The position numbers were made by a program, and so were the translations under genes. The notes beneath the pieces are model-generated. The model was not told the origin of the DNA. It saw only the letters and a program-made list of their open reading frames with translations, and ran no database searches. A stretch of 64,000 bases of DNA from Spirosoma sp. (GTDB taxonomy: Bacteria > Bacteroidota > Bacteroidia > Cytophagales > Spirosomataceae): NCBI RefSeq assembly GCF_026391055.1, contig NZ_JAPLET010000017.1, forward strand, positions 1-64,000, read 5' to 3'. Numbering within the stretch: position 1 is the stretch's first letter; every line of letters starts with the position of its first letter. Shown here piece by piece: positions 51,646 through 61,258 of the stretch.

Positions 51646-54270
51646 ATGTTTAAGATTTCGCTAAGCTTCCTTTCCGCCTTTCTGTTCAGTTTTGGATTAG
51701 ATGGAAACCTTGGATTACTCAAAAAGCCAGACGTTACCCCAACCATTGTTCATGCCCCCGATTACCCGCCCGATTTGCAGGTAACGAACTTCACCGGTCC
51801 TGATCTGACACCCAGCCCGGCCTGTCTGGCGGTAGCGCCAACCGGCGAGGTATACGTTGGCGTCGACAAGCAGGGGTCGCTGGGTAAAAAGCCGAACATG
51901 GGCGCTATCGTTCGGCTGGTGGACCAGGATAACGATGGAAAAGTAGATGGGCATACCACCTTTGCCAGCGTAGACAACCCACGCGGTATCATCGTGCTGG
52001 GCGATCAGGTATTTGTGCTGCACGCTGTATTCTCGCCCGAAACCGGTAAGGCAACGGGGATGAATCTGGTGGTCTTTGACGATAAAAACGGGGATGGCGT
52101 GGCAGATGGCCCCTCCAAACCGCTGGTCGAACACATAAGCAATGTCAAGTTCATTCAGGAACGGGGTGTCGATCATGCCACTAATGGTATCCGGATGGGT
52201 ATCGACGGCTGGATATACATTGCCGTGGGCGACTTTGGTTTCCACGATGCGGTAGACCGGTCGGGCAGCAAGCTCACCATGCTGGGGGGCGGCATTGTAC
52301 GGGTACGGCCCGATGGGACCGAAATGGAGATTTTCTCCCACGGTACGCGTAACATCTACGACGTAGCCATCGACCCTTACATGAACATCTTCACCCGCGA
52401 CAACACCAACGATGGCGGGGGCTGGAATATCCGCTTCAGCCATCAGCTGCAATCGGCCGAATACGGCTACCCGGTGCTGTTCAAGCATTTCACCGACGAA
52501 ATCCTACCCGCCCTGGTCGATGTAGGGGGCGGTTCGGGTACGGGAGCCTTGTTTATGGACGAACCCAGCTGGCCACAGAAATACAACCAGGTGCCGATGA
52601 TGGCCGACTGGGGTCGGAATCAGCTGTACATCCACCGCGTAACGCCCGACAAAGGCACCTTCACCCAGCAGGAGGAAGCGTTCATTAAACTACCCCAAAT
52701 TACGGATGTAGACGTAGACGGGTCGGGTCGGCTGTATCTGGCGGCCTGGAATGGCGCAGGTTACTCGGGAAATCCGGACAAAGGCTACGTGGTTCGGGCG
52801 GTGCCCCAAAACTGGACCTATCAGGCGTTCCCGAATCTTAAAAAAGCGTCGGTTAAAAAGCTGGGCACGCTACTTGCCTCGCAAAGCGCCGTAGCACGCT
52901 TGTATGCCTCGCAGGAGCTGCTTGTCCGTTCTGGAAAGCAGGCGGCTAAAGTTGCCTGGAAACTAGCTTCCGATCAGAAGATGCCGTTAGCGAACCGGGT
53001 GGCCGGTATCTTTACCTATGCCCAGGCCACCGGCGAGCAGGGCATCGATAAACTCGTTCAGCTTACCCAGGATGCCGCCGTTCGGGAATTTGCCCTCCGT
53101 GCTCTGGCCGACCGGAAGCCGCTTGTCAAAAAAGTACCTCTGGAGCCTTTCCTCCAGGGCGTGAAAGACCCGTCGGATCGGGTGCAGGTGGCCGCACTCA
53201 TCGGCTTGGGCCGACTGGAGCGGAAAGAAGCAGCCGCTACCTTACTACAGGTCAGCGTACCCAATTCATTCGTTGCGCCGGGCAAAGACGTCGAAGGTCC
53301 GCACGCCACCCCCAATGCCGCCATTGTACCGGCCCATCTTGCCGTTCGGTCGCTGGTGAAGCTCAATGCCGTAACGGCCTGCGTGCAAGCCCTTAACTCG
53401 CCTAACAGTACGCTGGCGCTGTGGGCCTTACGCTATATGCACACGCCGGAAGCGGCAGAGGGGTTGATGAGTGCCTACCGGCAGGCGAAAGATGCCAACC
53501 TCAAAAGCCAGCTATTGACCACCCTCGGACGTTTATACAAGCAGGAAGCGCCTTACGATGCCTCGTGGTGGTGGAGTACCCGCCCCGATACGCACGGTCC
53601 CTATTACAAATCGATCGTTTGGGAATCCTCCCCTGCCATCAAAGCCCTGTTACTGGCCGAATGGCAGCAAGCTGCCGACAAGCAGTTTTTTACCGATATG
53701 AACAGTCGGCTTCGGCTGGACATCCCCGAACTTGGCGTGGAGGAGCCGGTAGTAGTTCAGCAGGAAAACAAGGTCGATCTGGAGAAAATCCGGAGTAAGA
53801 AGGGACAAGTGGGCGAAGCGTCCATCGAAGACGTTATGCTGGCGATGGCTAAACTACCGGGCGATGCCGCACTGGGTAAGACCCTGTTCACGCAGCAGGG
53901 GTGCGTGGCCTGCCACAGTCTCTCTAAGAGTGAAACGATGAAAGGTCCGTTTATGGGACAGATCGGGTCGATCATGAACCGGGAACAGATTGCCGAATCC
54001 ATTCTCAAACCAAACGCATCCATATCGCAGGGCTTTGCCTCCGTGTCCGTCACGGCGAAAGGCAACAAGAGCTATACAGGATTCGTGACGGAAGAATCGG
54101 CCACCCGACTGGTTATGCGCGACATTACGGGCCAGGTATACACCATCAAAAAGGCCGACGTGCTGAGCCGCAAAGAACTGGACTCGTCCATGATGCCGAC
54201 GGGCCTGGCCAATGCCTTGTCTTACGATGAATTTGCTTCGCTGATCACGTTCCTGTCTCAGCAGAAATAA
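51646..54270 (+). CDS. Secreted propeller protein with HEAT-like repeats and cytochrome c domain
   Basis: An 874-residue exported protein. The ATG at 51646 (MFKISLSFLSAFLFSFGLDG) gives the signal peptide; a TTG at 51616 is in frame. About 40-390 is a PQQ-dehydrogenase/sorbosone-dehydrogenase-like propeller (PSPACLAVAPTGEVYVGVDK, GVDHATNGIRMGIDGWIYIA). About 420-680 is a HEAT-like helical region (DRVQVAALIGLGRLERKEAA). The C-terminus is a mono-haem cytochrome c with CVACH at about 752 and an axial Met (GPFMGQIG). Probably periplasmic electron-transfer or sugar-oxidation role; the substrate is not known. Confidence 0.87.
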   Translation: MFKISLSFLSAFLFSFGLDGNLGLLKKPDVTPTIVHAPDYPPDLQVTNFTGPDLTPSPACLAVAPTGEVYVGVDKQGSLGKKPNMGAIVRLVDQDNDGKVDGHTTFASVDNPRGIIVLGDQVFVLHAVFSPETGKATGMNLVVFDDKNGDGVADGPSKPLVEHISNVKFIQERGVDHATNGIRMGIDGWIYIAVGDFGFHDAVDRSGSKLTMLGGGIVRVRPDGTEMEIFSHGTRNIYDVAIDPYMNIFTRDNTNDGGGWNIRFSHQLQSAEYGYPVLFKHFTDEILPALVDVGGGSGTGALFMDEPSWPQKYNQVPMMADWGRNQLYIHRVTPDKGTFTQQEEAFIKLPQITDVDVDGSGRLYLAAWNGAGYSGNPDKGYVVRAVPQNWTYQAFPNLKKASVKKLGTLLASQSAVARLYASQELLVRSGKQAAKVAWKLASDQKMPLANRVAGIFTYAQATGEQGIDKLVQLTQDAAVREFALRALADRKPLVKKVPLEPFLQGVKDPSDRVQVAALIGLGRLERKEAAATLLQVSVPNSFVAPGKDVEGPHATPNAAIVPAHLAVRSLVKLNAVTACVQALNSPNSTLALWALRYMHTPEAAEGLMSAYRQAKDANLKSQLLTTLGRLYKQEAPYDASWWWSTRPDTHGPYYKSIVWESSPAIKALLLAEWQQAADKQFFTDMNSRLRLDIPELGVEEPVVVQQENKVDLEKIRSKKGQVGEASIEDVMLAMAKLPGDAALGKTLFTQQGCVACHSLSKSETMKGPFMGQIGSIMNREQIAESILKPNASISQGFASVSVTAKGNKSYTGFVTEESATRLVMRDITGQVYTIKKADVLSRKELDSSMMPTGLANALSYDEFASLITFLSQQK

Positions 54271-54275
54271 ACCGG

Positions 54276-54318
54276 AACAATCCGTGGCAGGCAAGACATT
54301 CGCTTGCCACGGATTGTT
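54276..54318 (+). terminator. Inverted-repeat terminator
   Basis: AACAATCCGTGGCA and TGCCACGGATTGTT pair exactly, with extra pairing GGCAAG/CTTGCC in the loop. Followed by ATTTTACC. It lies between convergent genes. Confidence 0.65.
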
Positions 54319-54336
54319 ATTTTACCACCTTCCACG

Positions 54337-55722
54337 CTAAACCTTTACGGTTTTCCAGCGCCCCCGACGGAACACCCAGATCGCCACACCCGCCAGCAGC
54401 GTTTCGCTAATGGCTACCGACCAGAATACGCCCGGAGGCCCCCAGTTCAGGGTATGCGCCAGTATGTATGCCAGCGGGATTTCAACGACCCAAAAACACA
54501 CGATGTTAATAAGGGTAGGCGTGCGGGTGTCGCCAGCCCCGTTGAGTGACTGGCTGAGTACCATGCCATAGGCCATGAACAGGTAACCCAGGCAAAACAC
54601 CCGCAAACACTCGACGGCTACCTCGACCACGCGAACGTTGTTGTCGAACAGACCGACAATGGGTGTTGCAGCCAGAAAAAAGCCTGCGCCAACGGCCGCC
54701 AAAAAGAGCATGTTGCAGAAAGCCGCCCGCCAGGCCGACGTTTCGGCACGTTCGGGCTGACCGGCCCCCAGATTTTGTCCCACCAGGGTAGCAGCGGCAT
54801 TGGCCAGTCCCCACGAAGGCAGAATCGTAAACACAATGATGCGGATGGCAATGGTATACCCGGCCACAACATCGCTCCCGAACGTAGACAGGATACGCGT
54901 CAGGAAAATCCAGCTTGCCGACCCGACCAGAAACTGGCTGGTTCCTCCAACAGCTATACCCAGTAGGTTACGAATAATGCTCGTGTCCGGTGCCATATCA
55001 GCCCGTAGCACCTGAATAACGCCTTTCTCCCGCGTCAGGGTGTAGAGCTGGTACAGTACACCAACGGTCCGGCCAATGGTCGTTGCCACCGCCGAACCCA
55101 TTACCCCCAATTCAGGAACGGGTCCCAGGCCGAAAATAAAGACCGGACAGAGTACGATGTTTACCCCGTTGGCCAGCCACAGCGACCGCATGGCAATGGA
55201 TGCATCGCCCGACCCGCGTAAGCAGCCGCTCATTGTATAGAGCAGCACAATGGCCGGAGCGCTGGCAAAAATCATGCGCGTAAACCCAACCCCGTTGGCA
55301 ATGAGCCGCGCATCGCCACCCATCAGCCGCAGTATGTCTTCGGCAAAGAAAAAGCCGACTCCGCCCATCAGAATCCCCAGCGTCAGGGATACCAGCATAA
55401 CTTGGCCCACCGCCGTACCGGCTCCGCGTGGATTGTTCTCCCCCACCCGCCGGGATACCAGCGCCGTGGCGGCCGTACTGAGGCCAATGGCAATGGAATA
55501 AACGATGGTCAGCACCGACTCGGTAAGCCCTACCGTAGCGATGGCCTCCGTACCGATTTTGGCAACGAAAAAGACGTCGACAACGGCAAACAGCGACTCC
55601 ATCACCATTTCCAGAACCATGGGAACGGATAGCAGGAAGATAGCCCGATTGATGCTGCCGGTTGTAAAATTGGTTTCTGTACCGCGCAATGCGGCCAGGA
55701 ATAACCGAAAGAATTTGGTCAT
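54337..55722 (-). CDS. MATE-family efflux transporter
   Basis: A 461-residue multidrug/Na+- or H+-coupled exporter with about 12 membrane helices. Start at 55722 (MTKFFRLFLAALRGTETNFT); upstream residues to 55743 are in frame. Two half-repeats are visible: first from about 35 (AIFLLSVPMVLEMVMESLFA), second from about 245. Features typical of MATE include VGLTESVLTIVYSIAIGLST and VSRRVGENN, and GLANAAATLVGQNLGAGQPE in the second half. Substrate unknown. Confidence 0.95.
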   Translation of the reverse strand: MTKFFRLFLAALRGTETNFTTGSINRAIFLLSVPMVLEMVMESLFAVVDVFFVAKIGTEAIATVGLTESVLTIVYSIAIGLSTAATALVSRRVGENNPRGAGTAVGQVMLVSLTLGILMGGVGFFFAEDILRLMGGDARLIANGVGFTRMIFASAPAIVLLYTMSGCLRGSGDASIAMRSLWLANGVNIVLCPVFIFGLGPVPELGVMGSAVATTIGRTVGVLYQLYTLTREKGVIQVLRADMAPDTSIIRNLLGIAVGGTSQFLVGSASWIFLTRILSTFGSDVVAGYTIAIRIIVFTILPSWGLANAAATLVGQNLGAGQPERAETSAWRAAFCNMLFLAAVGAGFFLAATPIVGLFDNNVRVVEVAVECLRVFCLGYLFMAYGMVLSQSLNGAGDTRTPTLINIVCFWVVEIPLAYILAHTLNWGPPGVFWSVAISETLLAGVAIWVFRRGRWKTVKV

Positions 55723-56058
55723 TGAAACAAAAGGAAAGGGCAACAGACCAGGCCTGTTGACAGCGTATGAATGAGGTAAAAGTGAGATCAGCTGCCCAAT
55801 GCACCAATGACGTCGTAGGCGACGTATGGGCTGATGGCAGAATCCAGAGAAGAAGTAAAAACCCGTAGGTTTTTAAGCGAGGAAAATCATCGGCTTTATT
55901 GAACCGCCAGCGCGGCTACTGTTAAGGCTGTAAACTTACGATTTTCCGGTTCAGAAAACCAGACTGTTTGAGTTAACGGTCAGTTGTATAAGCTAATTAC
56001 CTCCGGAGTATGAGTTTCCGTGTGGCAAACTAAACCGCGCATTTATAGTTAGACAGAA
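55723..56058. other. Divergent intergenic region between the MATE and NIF3-family genes
   Basis: About 335 bp with no gene of note. It presumably holds both promoters. No recognised regulatory motif. Confidence 0.4.
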
Positions 56059-56838
56059 ATGAATTCCACGACGCATACAATCAATGAACTAGCCGATTTA
56101 CTAAACGATGCGCTGTCAGTTCAGCATTACCCGGCAGACGAACAGGGGGGCGTTTATCATCCGTCCACACAGCCTGTTCAACGGATTGGCCTGGCGTTGG
56201 AGCCGTTTCCGGGTCTGGCAAAATGGGTGACGGATATGGACCTCGACGCTCTTTGGTTACACCGCCCCTGGCAATTGGATCTGAGCCATTTGCCCACCAA
56301 TGTGGGTGTGCTGTACCATCATCTTCCCTTCGACGAAACCCTCACCATCGGGTACAATACCCGGCTGGCCAGCCAGCTGGAAGCAATTAACCTACCGCAA
56401 CCACTGGGGTATAAAGCCGACCCTGTCAATACCAAAACCACCTTACCCAAACGTCCGATCGGGATGCTCATTGATGTTCCCGAACAGGAGTTTGATTATT
56501 GGCTGTCTGTCGTTAAGCACCAGTTTGGAGGCTACGACCGCGCCGAAGCGGGGCATGGTTCGACGGGCTGGCATCCCGACAGTTCACGCATTGCCGTAGT
56601 GGGTGCCATGACCGATGCGCTCGTTCGGGAAGCGGCTGAACGTGGCGCTCATTTGTATCTGACAGGAGCCTATCGCAAACCGGGCCAGCAGGCCGTCGAT
56701 GAAACCGGTATTGCAGTGATTGCCGTTGGTCACCGTCGGTGTGAAGAGTGGGGGCTGGATGCACTGGCAACGTTACTAACCGAACAGGGTTCCGTTGACT
56801 GCGTAGTACACCACCAACCCCAGGTTATCCGAGGCTGA
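56059..56838 (+). CDS. NIF3-family dinuclear-metal protein
   Basis: A 259-residue protein of the NIF3/GTP cyclohydrolase I type 2 superfamily, which forms hexameric rings with a dimetal site. Metal-ligand-type segments: VLYHHLPFDETLTIGYN and LYLTGAYRKPGQQAVDETGI, with late histidine and glutamate in VGHRRCEEWGLDAL. The member is divergent in the first motif, so activity is not assigned. ATG start at 56059; convergent with the aldo/keto reductase gene. Confidence 0.8.
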   Translation: MNSTTHTINELADLLNDALSVQHYPADEQGGVYHPSTQPVQRIGLALEPFPGLAKWVTDMDLDALWLHRPWQLDLSHLPTNVGVLYHHLPFDETLTIGYNTRLASQLEAINLPQPLGYKADPVNTKTTLPKRPIGMLIDVPEQEFDYWLSVVKHQFGGYDRAEAGHGSTGWHPDSSRIAVVGAMTDALVREAAERGAHLYLTGAYRKPGQQAVDETGIAVIAVGHRRCEEWGLDALATLLTEQGSVDCVVHHQPQVIRG

Positions 56839-56856
56839 AGGACCTGACCGCTGAGT

Positions 56857-57675
56857 TTACAAAATATCGCGCGGGTCGTCGGCAATACGCGTATTGTCGT
56901 AAAACGTATTCATCAACGCCATATCCTCATCCGAAATCGCAAAATCCAGCACGTCGAAATTCTCCTGAATGCGCTCGCGTTTAACCGACTTCGGAATGGT
57001 AACCACCCCGTGTTGCAAAGACCAGCGGATCAGAAGCTGATACGTCGACTTACCGTATTTTTCAGCCAGTTCAACCAGCTTCGGGTCATCGGCTTTTTGG
57101 CCCCGCACAAGGGGAGCATACCCTTCGGCCTGGATATTTTTCCGGCGACAGTAGTCCATCACCTCCGGCAGGTAGCAGTACGGACTGAACTCAATTTGAT
57201 TGATGGCCGGGGTAATGTGCGCTTCGGTGAGCAGCTCGTCAATATGATTCGGGTAATGGTTCGACAGGCCAATGGCTCTGGCACGGCCTTCTGAATAAAT
57301 TTTTTCGAGCGCCCGCCAGGTCTCGTGCCGGTGCTCTTTCACCGGCCAGTGAATCAGGTACAGGTCAACAACGTCTATGCCTAACCGGTCGAGGCTTCGG
57401 TTGAAAGCCCGCAGGGTACGGTTATAGCCCTGGTCTTCGTTCCAGACTTTGGTGGTAATGAAAATATCGTTTCGGGGAATGCCGCTGGAGCGTATGGCAT
57501 CAGCCACTTCGCGCTCATTGCCGTAGGCAGCCGCCGTATCTATTAAACGGCACCCCACTTCAAGCGCGCACTCAATGGCCGACTGCACTTCATCGTTCTG
57601 TCTGGGCGCGTATACACCCAGCCCCAGAAGAGGCATTTCAACTCCGTTATTAAGCGTAGTATAAGGTATAGTCAT
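56857..57675 (-). CDS. Aldo/keto reductase
   Basis: A 272-residue NADPH-dependent reductase of the 2,5-diketo-gluconate-reductase-like group. Start MTIPYTTLNNGVEMPLLGLG at 57675; ATGs at 57693 and 57738 are also in frame. Catalytic tetrad: Asp and Tyr in LIDTAAAYGNE, Lys in ITTKVWNEDQGY and His in LYLIHWPVKEH. Cofactor region WSLQHGVVTIPKSVKRERIQ. Length and motifs are complete. Physiological substrate unknown. Confidence 0.93.
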   Translation of the reverse strand: MTIPYTTLNNGVEMPLLGLGVYAPRQNDEVQSAIECALEVGCRLIDTAAAYGNEREVADAIRSSGIPRNDIFITTKVWNEDQGYNRTLRAFNRSLDRLGIDVVDLYLIHWPVKEHRHETWRALEKIYSEGRARAIGLSNHYPNHIDELLTEAHITPAINQIEFSPYCYLPEVMDYCRRKNIQAEGYAPLVRGQKADDPKLVELAEKYGKSTYQLLIRWSLQHGVVTIPKSVKRERIQENFDVLDFAISDEDMALMNTFYDNTRIADDPRDIL

Positions 57676-57827
57676 CCGGCAGGTTGTTTTCATATGTCTA
57701 AGTATATAGTAATGGAAAATGCGTGCAAGATGTTTCAAAAAACCTACAATAAGGTAAGCGAACTTGATTCAGCATTACACCGTATGTTTGCTGACGAAGT
57801 TCTTTCCTCCCATCACCTTAAGCGCTC

Positions 57828-59327
57828 ATGCAAGTATTGTACCTGATTGTCAGCCTTCTTTTTATAGGCCAATCGCTGGTGTGGTCACAAACCGTTTCTT
57901 CACCAGGGCCAATGCATTACTCGGCTGAACTTGGTGGATTGGCTACGTCGGCTGAGCAAAATCCATTCTGGTTACGCGCCAATCAGTATGCTATTACGCC
58001 CATAAGCGGTTCTTTTGCTACGGTTCGTTTTGGGCTGGCTCGTACCTACAAACCCTGGCCCGACTCCACTTCAGCAAAAAAATCGCGCTTCGACTGGAGC
58101 TTTGGCCTCTATGCCGTTGCCAATGCCGGTCGCCACGCTACTACAACCCAACCGGCTATTATCGTTCCGGATGCCTACGTAACGGTTCGGTATGGTGTTT
58201 TTGAATTATACGGCGGTAATCGCCGGGAAGTGGCTGGACTGGGCGATACGCTCCTGACATCGGGCTTTGTGGCCTGGTCGGGAAATGCGCTGCCTTTCCC
58301 GAAAATTCAGCTGCATACCCCTGACTTTGTGCCGATTGGCTTTACTAAAAAACTCCTGTCGTTTCGGGTTGGCTACGCGCACGGCTGGCTCATCGACTCG
58401 TATATAAAAGATAGTTACCTCCACCAGAAATACCTTTACGGACGTATCGGCAAGCCAGACTGGCGCATTCAGGTGTATGCCGGACTGAACCACCAGGTGC
58501 AATGGGGCGGCCACGCCGACTACCTGATTGGTACGCCCCTGGCGGTAAACGGAAGTCTGTCCACTTCGTTTCAGGACTACCTGTCGCTCGTTACGGGTAA
58601 GTATCCGGACGCGCTGGAGAATGACCGCTTTACAAGTTTCGACGGTACAAACCGGCTGGGCAACCACGTTGGCAGTTATGATATTGCCGTGGAATGGAAA
58701 GAAAATAAACACAACTGGCTCCTGTACCATCAGCACATGTACGACGATGCATCGGGGCTGGCGTTGCAGAATGTGCCCGATGGCCTGACGGGCCTGCGGT
58801 ATCTCGATCGGTCGAAAACCGGTTCGCGGTTTCGATTCCAGCGTATTGTGCTGGAGTGGCTGAGTACCACCAACCAGAGCGGGCCAACGTTCGACCCATC
58901 CGCACGTTACCAGGGAGCCGATAATTACTTCAACCACAGTCAGTACATACAGGGCTGGTCGTATCGGGAACGCACGTTAGGTACGCCGTTTATCATGCCG
59001 CGGCCCGATCTGGCACCGGCAGTTGGAAACACCTATGGCGGCAATGGCTATTACCCCAATAACCGGGTCGTAGCCTGGTATGCAGGCGCTACAGGTTCGT
59101 TCCGGCGAGGTCCCACCCTAACGACCCGCCTGTCGTACAGCCGAAACTTCGGCTCTTACAAACAGCCGTATCCGCAGGTTTTTCATCAGTTTTCCGCGCT
59201 ACTAACTGCCCAATGGCTGCTCAGCCAATGGCCCGGTACTGTGCTCACAACGTCGATGGCTTTAGATCGGGGAGGTCTGCTACCCACTGGTTTCGGCAGT
59301 TTCGTGAGTATAAAAAAGGTTTGGTAA
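57828..59327 (+). CDS. Capsule assembly Wzi-family outer-membrane protein
   Basis: A 499-residue exported beta-barrel-type protein. Signal peptide (about 1-20, ending in VWSQ). The N-terminal motif YSAELGGLATSAEQNPFWLR is typical of the capsule-assembly Wzi family in Bacteroidetes. Many amphipathic strands follow to a Phe/Val-Trp-rich C-terminus (GSFVSIKKVW), consistent with a barrel. It may anchor or bind surface polysaccharide. There are no capsule synthesis genes in the window next to it. Confidence 0.87.
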   Translation: MQVLYLIVSLLFIGQSLVWSQTVSSPGPMHYSAELGGLATSAEQNPFWLRANQYAITPISGSFATVRFGLARTYKPWPDSTSAKKSRFDWSFGLYAVANAGRHATTTQPAIIVPDAYVTVRYGVFELYGGNRREVAGLGDTLLTSGFVAWSGNALPFPKIQLHTPDFVPIGFTKKLLSFRVGYAHGWLIDSYIKDSYLHQKYLYGRIGKPDWRIQVYAGLNHQVQWGGHADYLIGTPLAVNGSLSTSFQDYLSLVTGKYPDALENDRFTSFDGTNRLGNHVGSYDIAVEWKENKHNWLLYHQHMYDDASGLALQNVPDGLTGLRYLDRSKTGSRFRFQRIVLEWLSTTNQSGPTFDPSARYQGADNYFNHSQYIQGWSYRERTLGTPFIMPRPDLAPAVGNTYGGNGYYPNNRVVAWYAGATGSFRRGPTLTTRLSYSRNFGSYKQPYPQVFHQFSALLTAQWLLSQWPGTVLTTSMALDRGGLLPTGFGSFVSIKKVW

Positions 59328-59471
59328 AAGCTGGTTAGGCGTTCATAGCCTGATCACCTGAAATTTTTTAATCAAAATTTAATCTCACGCAATCTGTTCC
59401 GCGCGTAGCCACGTATAGAAAGGGCAGCAATTCTTCGCTGTAGCTCTGCTTACTTTTCAACGAGAAAAACT

Positions 59472-61010
59472 ATGATCACGCTTTACAGAAAAACACGTCG
59501 AATTATTGCCGGATTAACCGCATTTGGCTTCTTATTGACGTTGAACGCCTGTCAGGACCACCGCTTATCTCCCGACCCGGGCACCCTGCCTGATGCCACC
59601 GTTTATGCCCTCAGTGATGCTAATCAATTAATCCGACTGAATATCCGGGCGTCTGCCAGCCCACTGGCAACAACAACCATTACGGGTCTGGCATCGGGGG
59701 AGCGAATACTATCTATCGACTTCAGACCGGCTACGGGTCAGCTCTATGGTGTAAGTAACATGAGCCGTCTGTTCGTGATTAACCCCGCCACGGGCGAAGG
59801 GCGGCCATTGACGGCTACCGCCTTTACCCCGGCCGTTTCGGGTTCTGTTGTTGGTCTGGATTTCAACCCAACCGTCGACCGCATTCGTCTGGTAACAAAT
59901 ACCGGGCAGGATTTGCGCCTTAACCCCGAAACCGGTACAGTAGCGGCTGTCGATGGAAACATCAACGGCGCTTTCGGGGCAATGATTTCGGAAGTTGCCT
60001 ATACCAACAACCGGGCGGGTTCAACCACAACCACCCTCTACGACATCGACCCCGCCACGGATCGGCTGTACATACAAAATCCGCCCAATAACGGCACACT
60101 TACAGATGTTGGTCCATTGGGGTTAGACATTACAGGGGCGGCCGGTTTCGACATTTCGCCAACCGACAACACCCAGGGATTGGTGGCGGTCATGTTTAAC
60201 GGCGCTTCGGAGCTACAGCAGATCAACCTCTCGACGGGACGATTGCAGAAACTGGGGAACCTTCCCGGCACCATCATTGGGCTGACCATTCCAACCGAAC
60301 CGGTTGCCTACGCCATTGACGGATCGAATAACCTGCTCATCTTCAACCCTATGAACCCTGCTCCCATTGCCAAAGTACTAACAGGGCTTCAACCGGCCGA
60401 GGTCCTCTATGGTATTGATTTCCGACCCGCAAACGGTCAGTTGTATGCCATTGGCAGCAGCAGTCGGCTGTATACCATCAACACGGCCAACGGAGCTGCA
60501 ACGCTGGTAGGCTCGGGTCCGTTAAGCACGCTGCTATCAGGAACGGATGTCGGCTTCGATTTCAACCCAACCGTCGACCGTATCCGAGTTACCACCAATG
60601 CAGGGCAGAACCTTCGTCTGAATCCAAACGACGGCGCGGTGGCCGCCGTGGATGGCCCTCTCAATCCGGGAACACCCATGGTATCGGCTTCGGCTTATAC
60701 GAATAACGTTGCCGGGGCCACCACAACCACACTGTATGATCTCGATATCCAGAGTACTTCGGTCATGCTGGTTCAGCAGAACCCGCCCAATAACGGTACG
60801 CTGGTATCGGTAGGTCCGCTGGGCTTTGCGGCCGATGCAGCCAACGGGTTCGACATTGGCGGAACATCGGGGACTGCCTACGCACTATTACGCGTAAACG
60901 GCACAACCCAGTTGTATACCATCAACCTAACAACCGGCTCGGCAACCGCTGGTGCATCGCTGCCCGGCAACCCGATGATTCGCGGGTTTGCCCTTGGCCT
61001 GGGTTTCTAG
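59472..61010 (+). CDS. Lipoprotein with tandem DUF4394 domains
   Basis: A 512-residue exported lipoprotein (lipobox in LLTLNAC, Cys about residue 27). The DUF4394 unit is present twice: first about residues 45-275, second about 280-505. Each contains FNPTVDRIR, NLRLNP- or DLRLNP-type segments, VAAVDG and YTNNxAGxTTTTLYD; the units read as internal repeats of a propeller-like fold. The function of DUF4394 is unknown. The ATG at 59472 fits. Confidence 0.9.
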   Translation: MITLYRKTRRIIAGLTAFGFLLTLNACQDHRLSPDPGTLPDATVYALSDANQLIRLNIRASASPLATTTITGLASGERILSIDFRPATGQLYGVSNMSRLFVINPATGEGRPLTATAFTPAVSGSVVGLDFNPTVDRIRLVTNTGQDLRLNPETGTVAAVDGNINGAFGAMISEVAYTNNRAGSTTTTLYDIDPATDRLYIQNPPNNGTLTDVGPLGLDITGAAGFDISPTDNTQGLVAVMFNGASELQQINLSTGRLQKLGNLPGTIIGLTIPTEPVAYAIDGSNNLLIFNPMNPAPIAKVLTGLQPAEVLYGIDFRPANGQLYAIGSSSRLYTINTANGAATLVGSGPLSTLLSGTDVGFDFNPTVDRIRVTTNAGQNLRLNPNDGAVAAVDGPLNPGTPMVSASAYTNNVAGATTTTLYDLDIQSTSVMLVQQNPPNNGTLVSVGPLGFAADAANGFDIGGTSGTAYALLRVNGTTQLYTINLTTGSATAGASLPGNPMIRGFALGLGF

Positions 61011-61028
61011 TCTGACAAGCCAGTTTCC

Positions 61029-61076
61029 AGCAAAGCCTGTCTACACCGTTACGTAACGGTGTAGACAGGCTTTGCT
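61029..61076. terminator. 48-nt perfect palindrome
   Basis: AGCAAAGCCTGTCTACACCG continues to 61052 and its exact complement runs to 61076, without a loop. A GCTTTTAT run follows on the plus strand. It most likely terminates the DUF4394 gene. Confidence 0.75.
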
Positions 61077-61258
61077 GCTTTTATACAAGCAGGGGGAGTA
61101 CATAAGCTGACTGGCACTCAAACAGATCAGTCCATTTATTATATATAAATAAATAGGCTCAACCCATATACGCATAGTTTCCTGTATTAATTTTACTGGC
61201 AGGACACGTTCGTCCCAGCCATTTAGTACATGCTATCTATAAACCACCCATAAAACCA

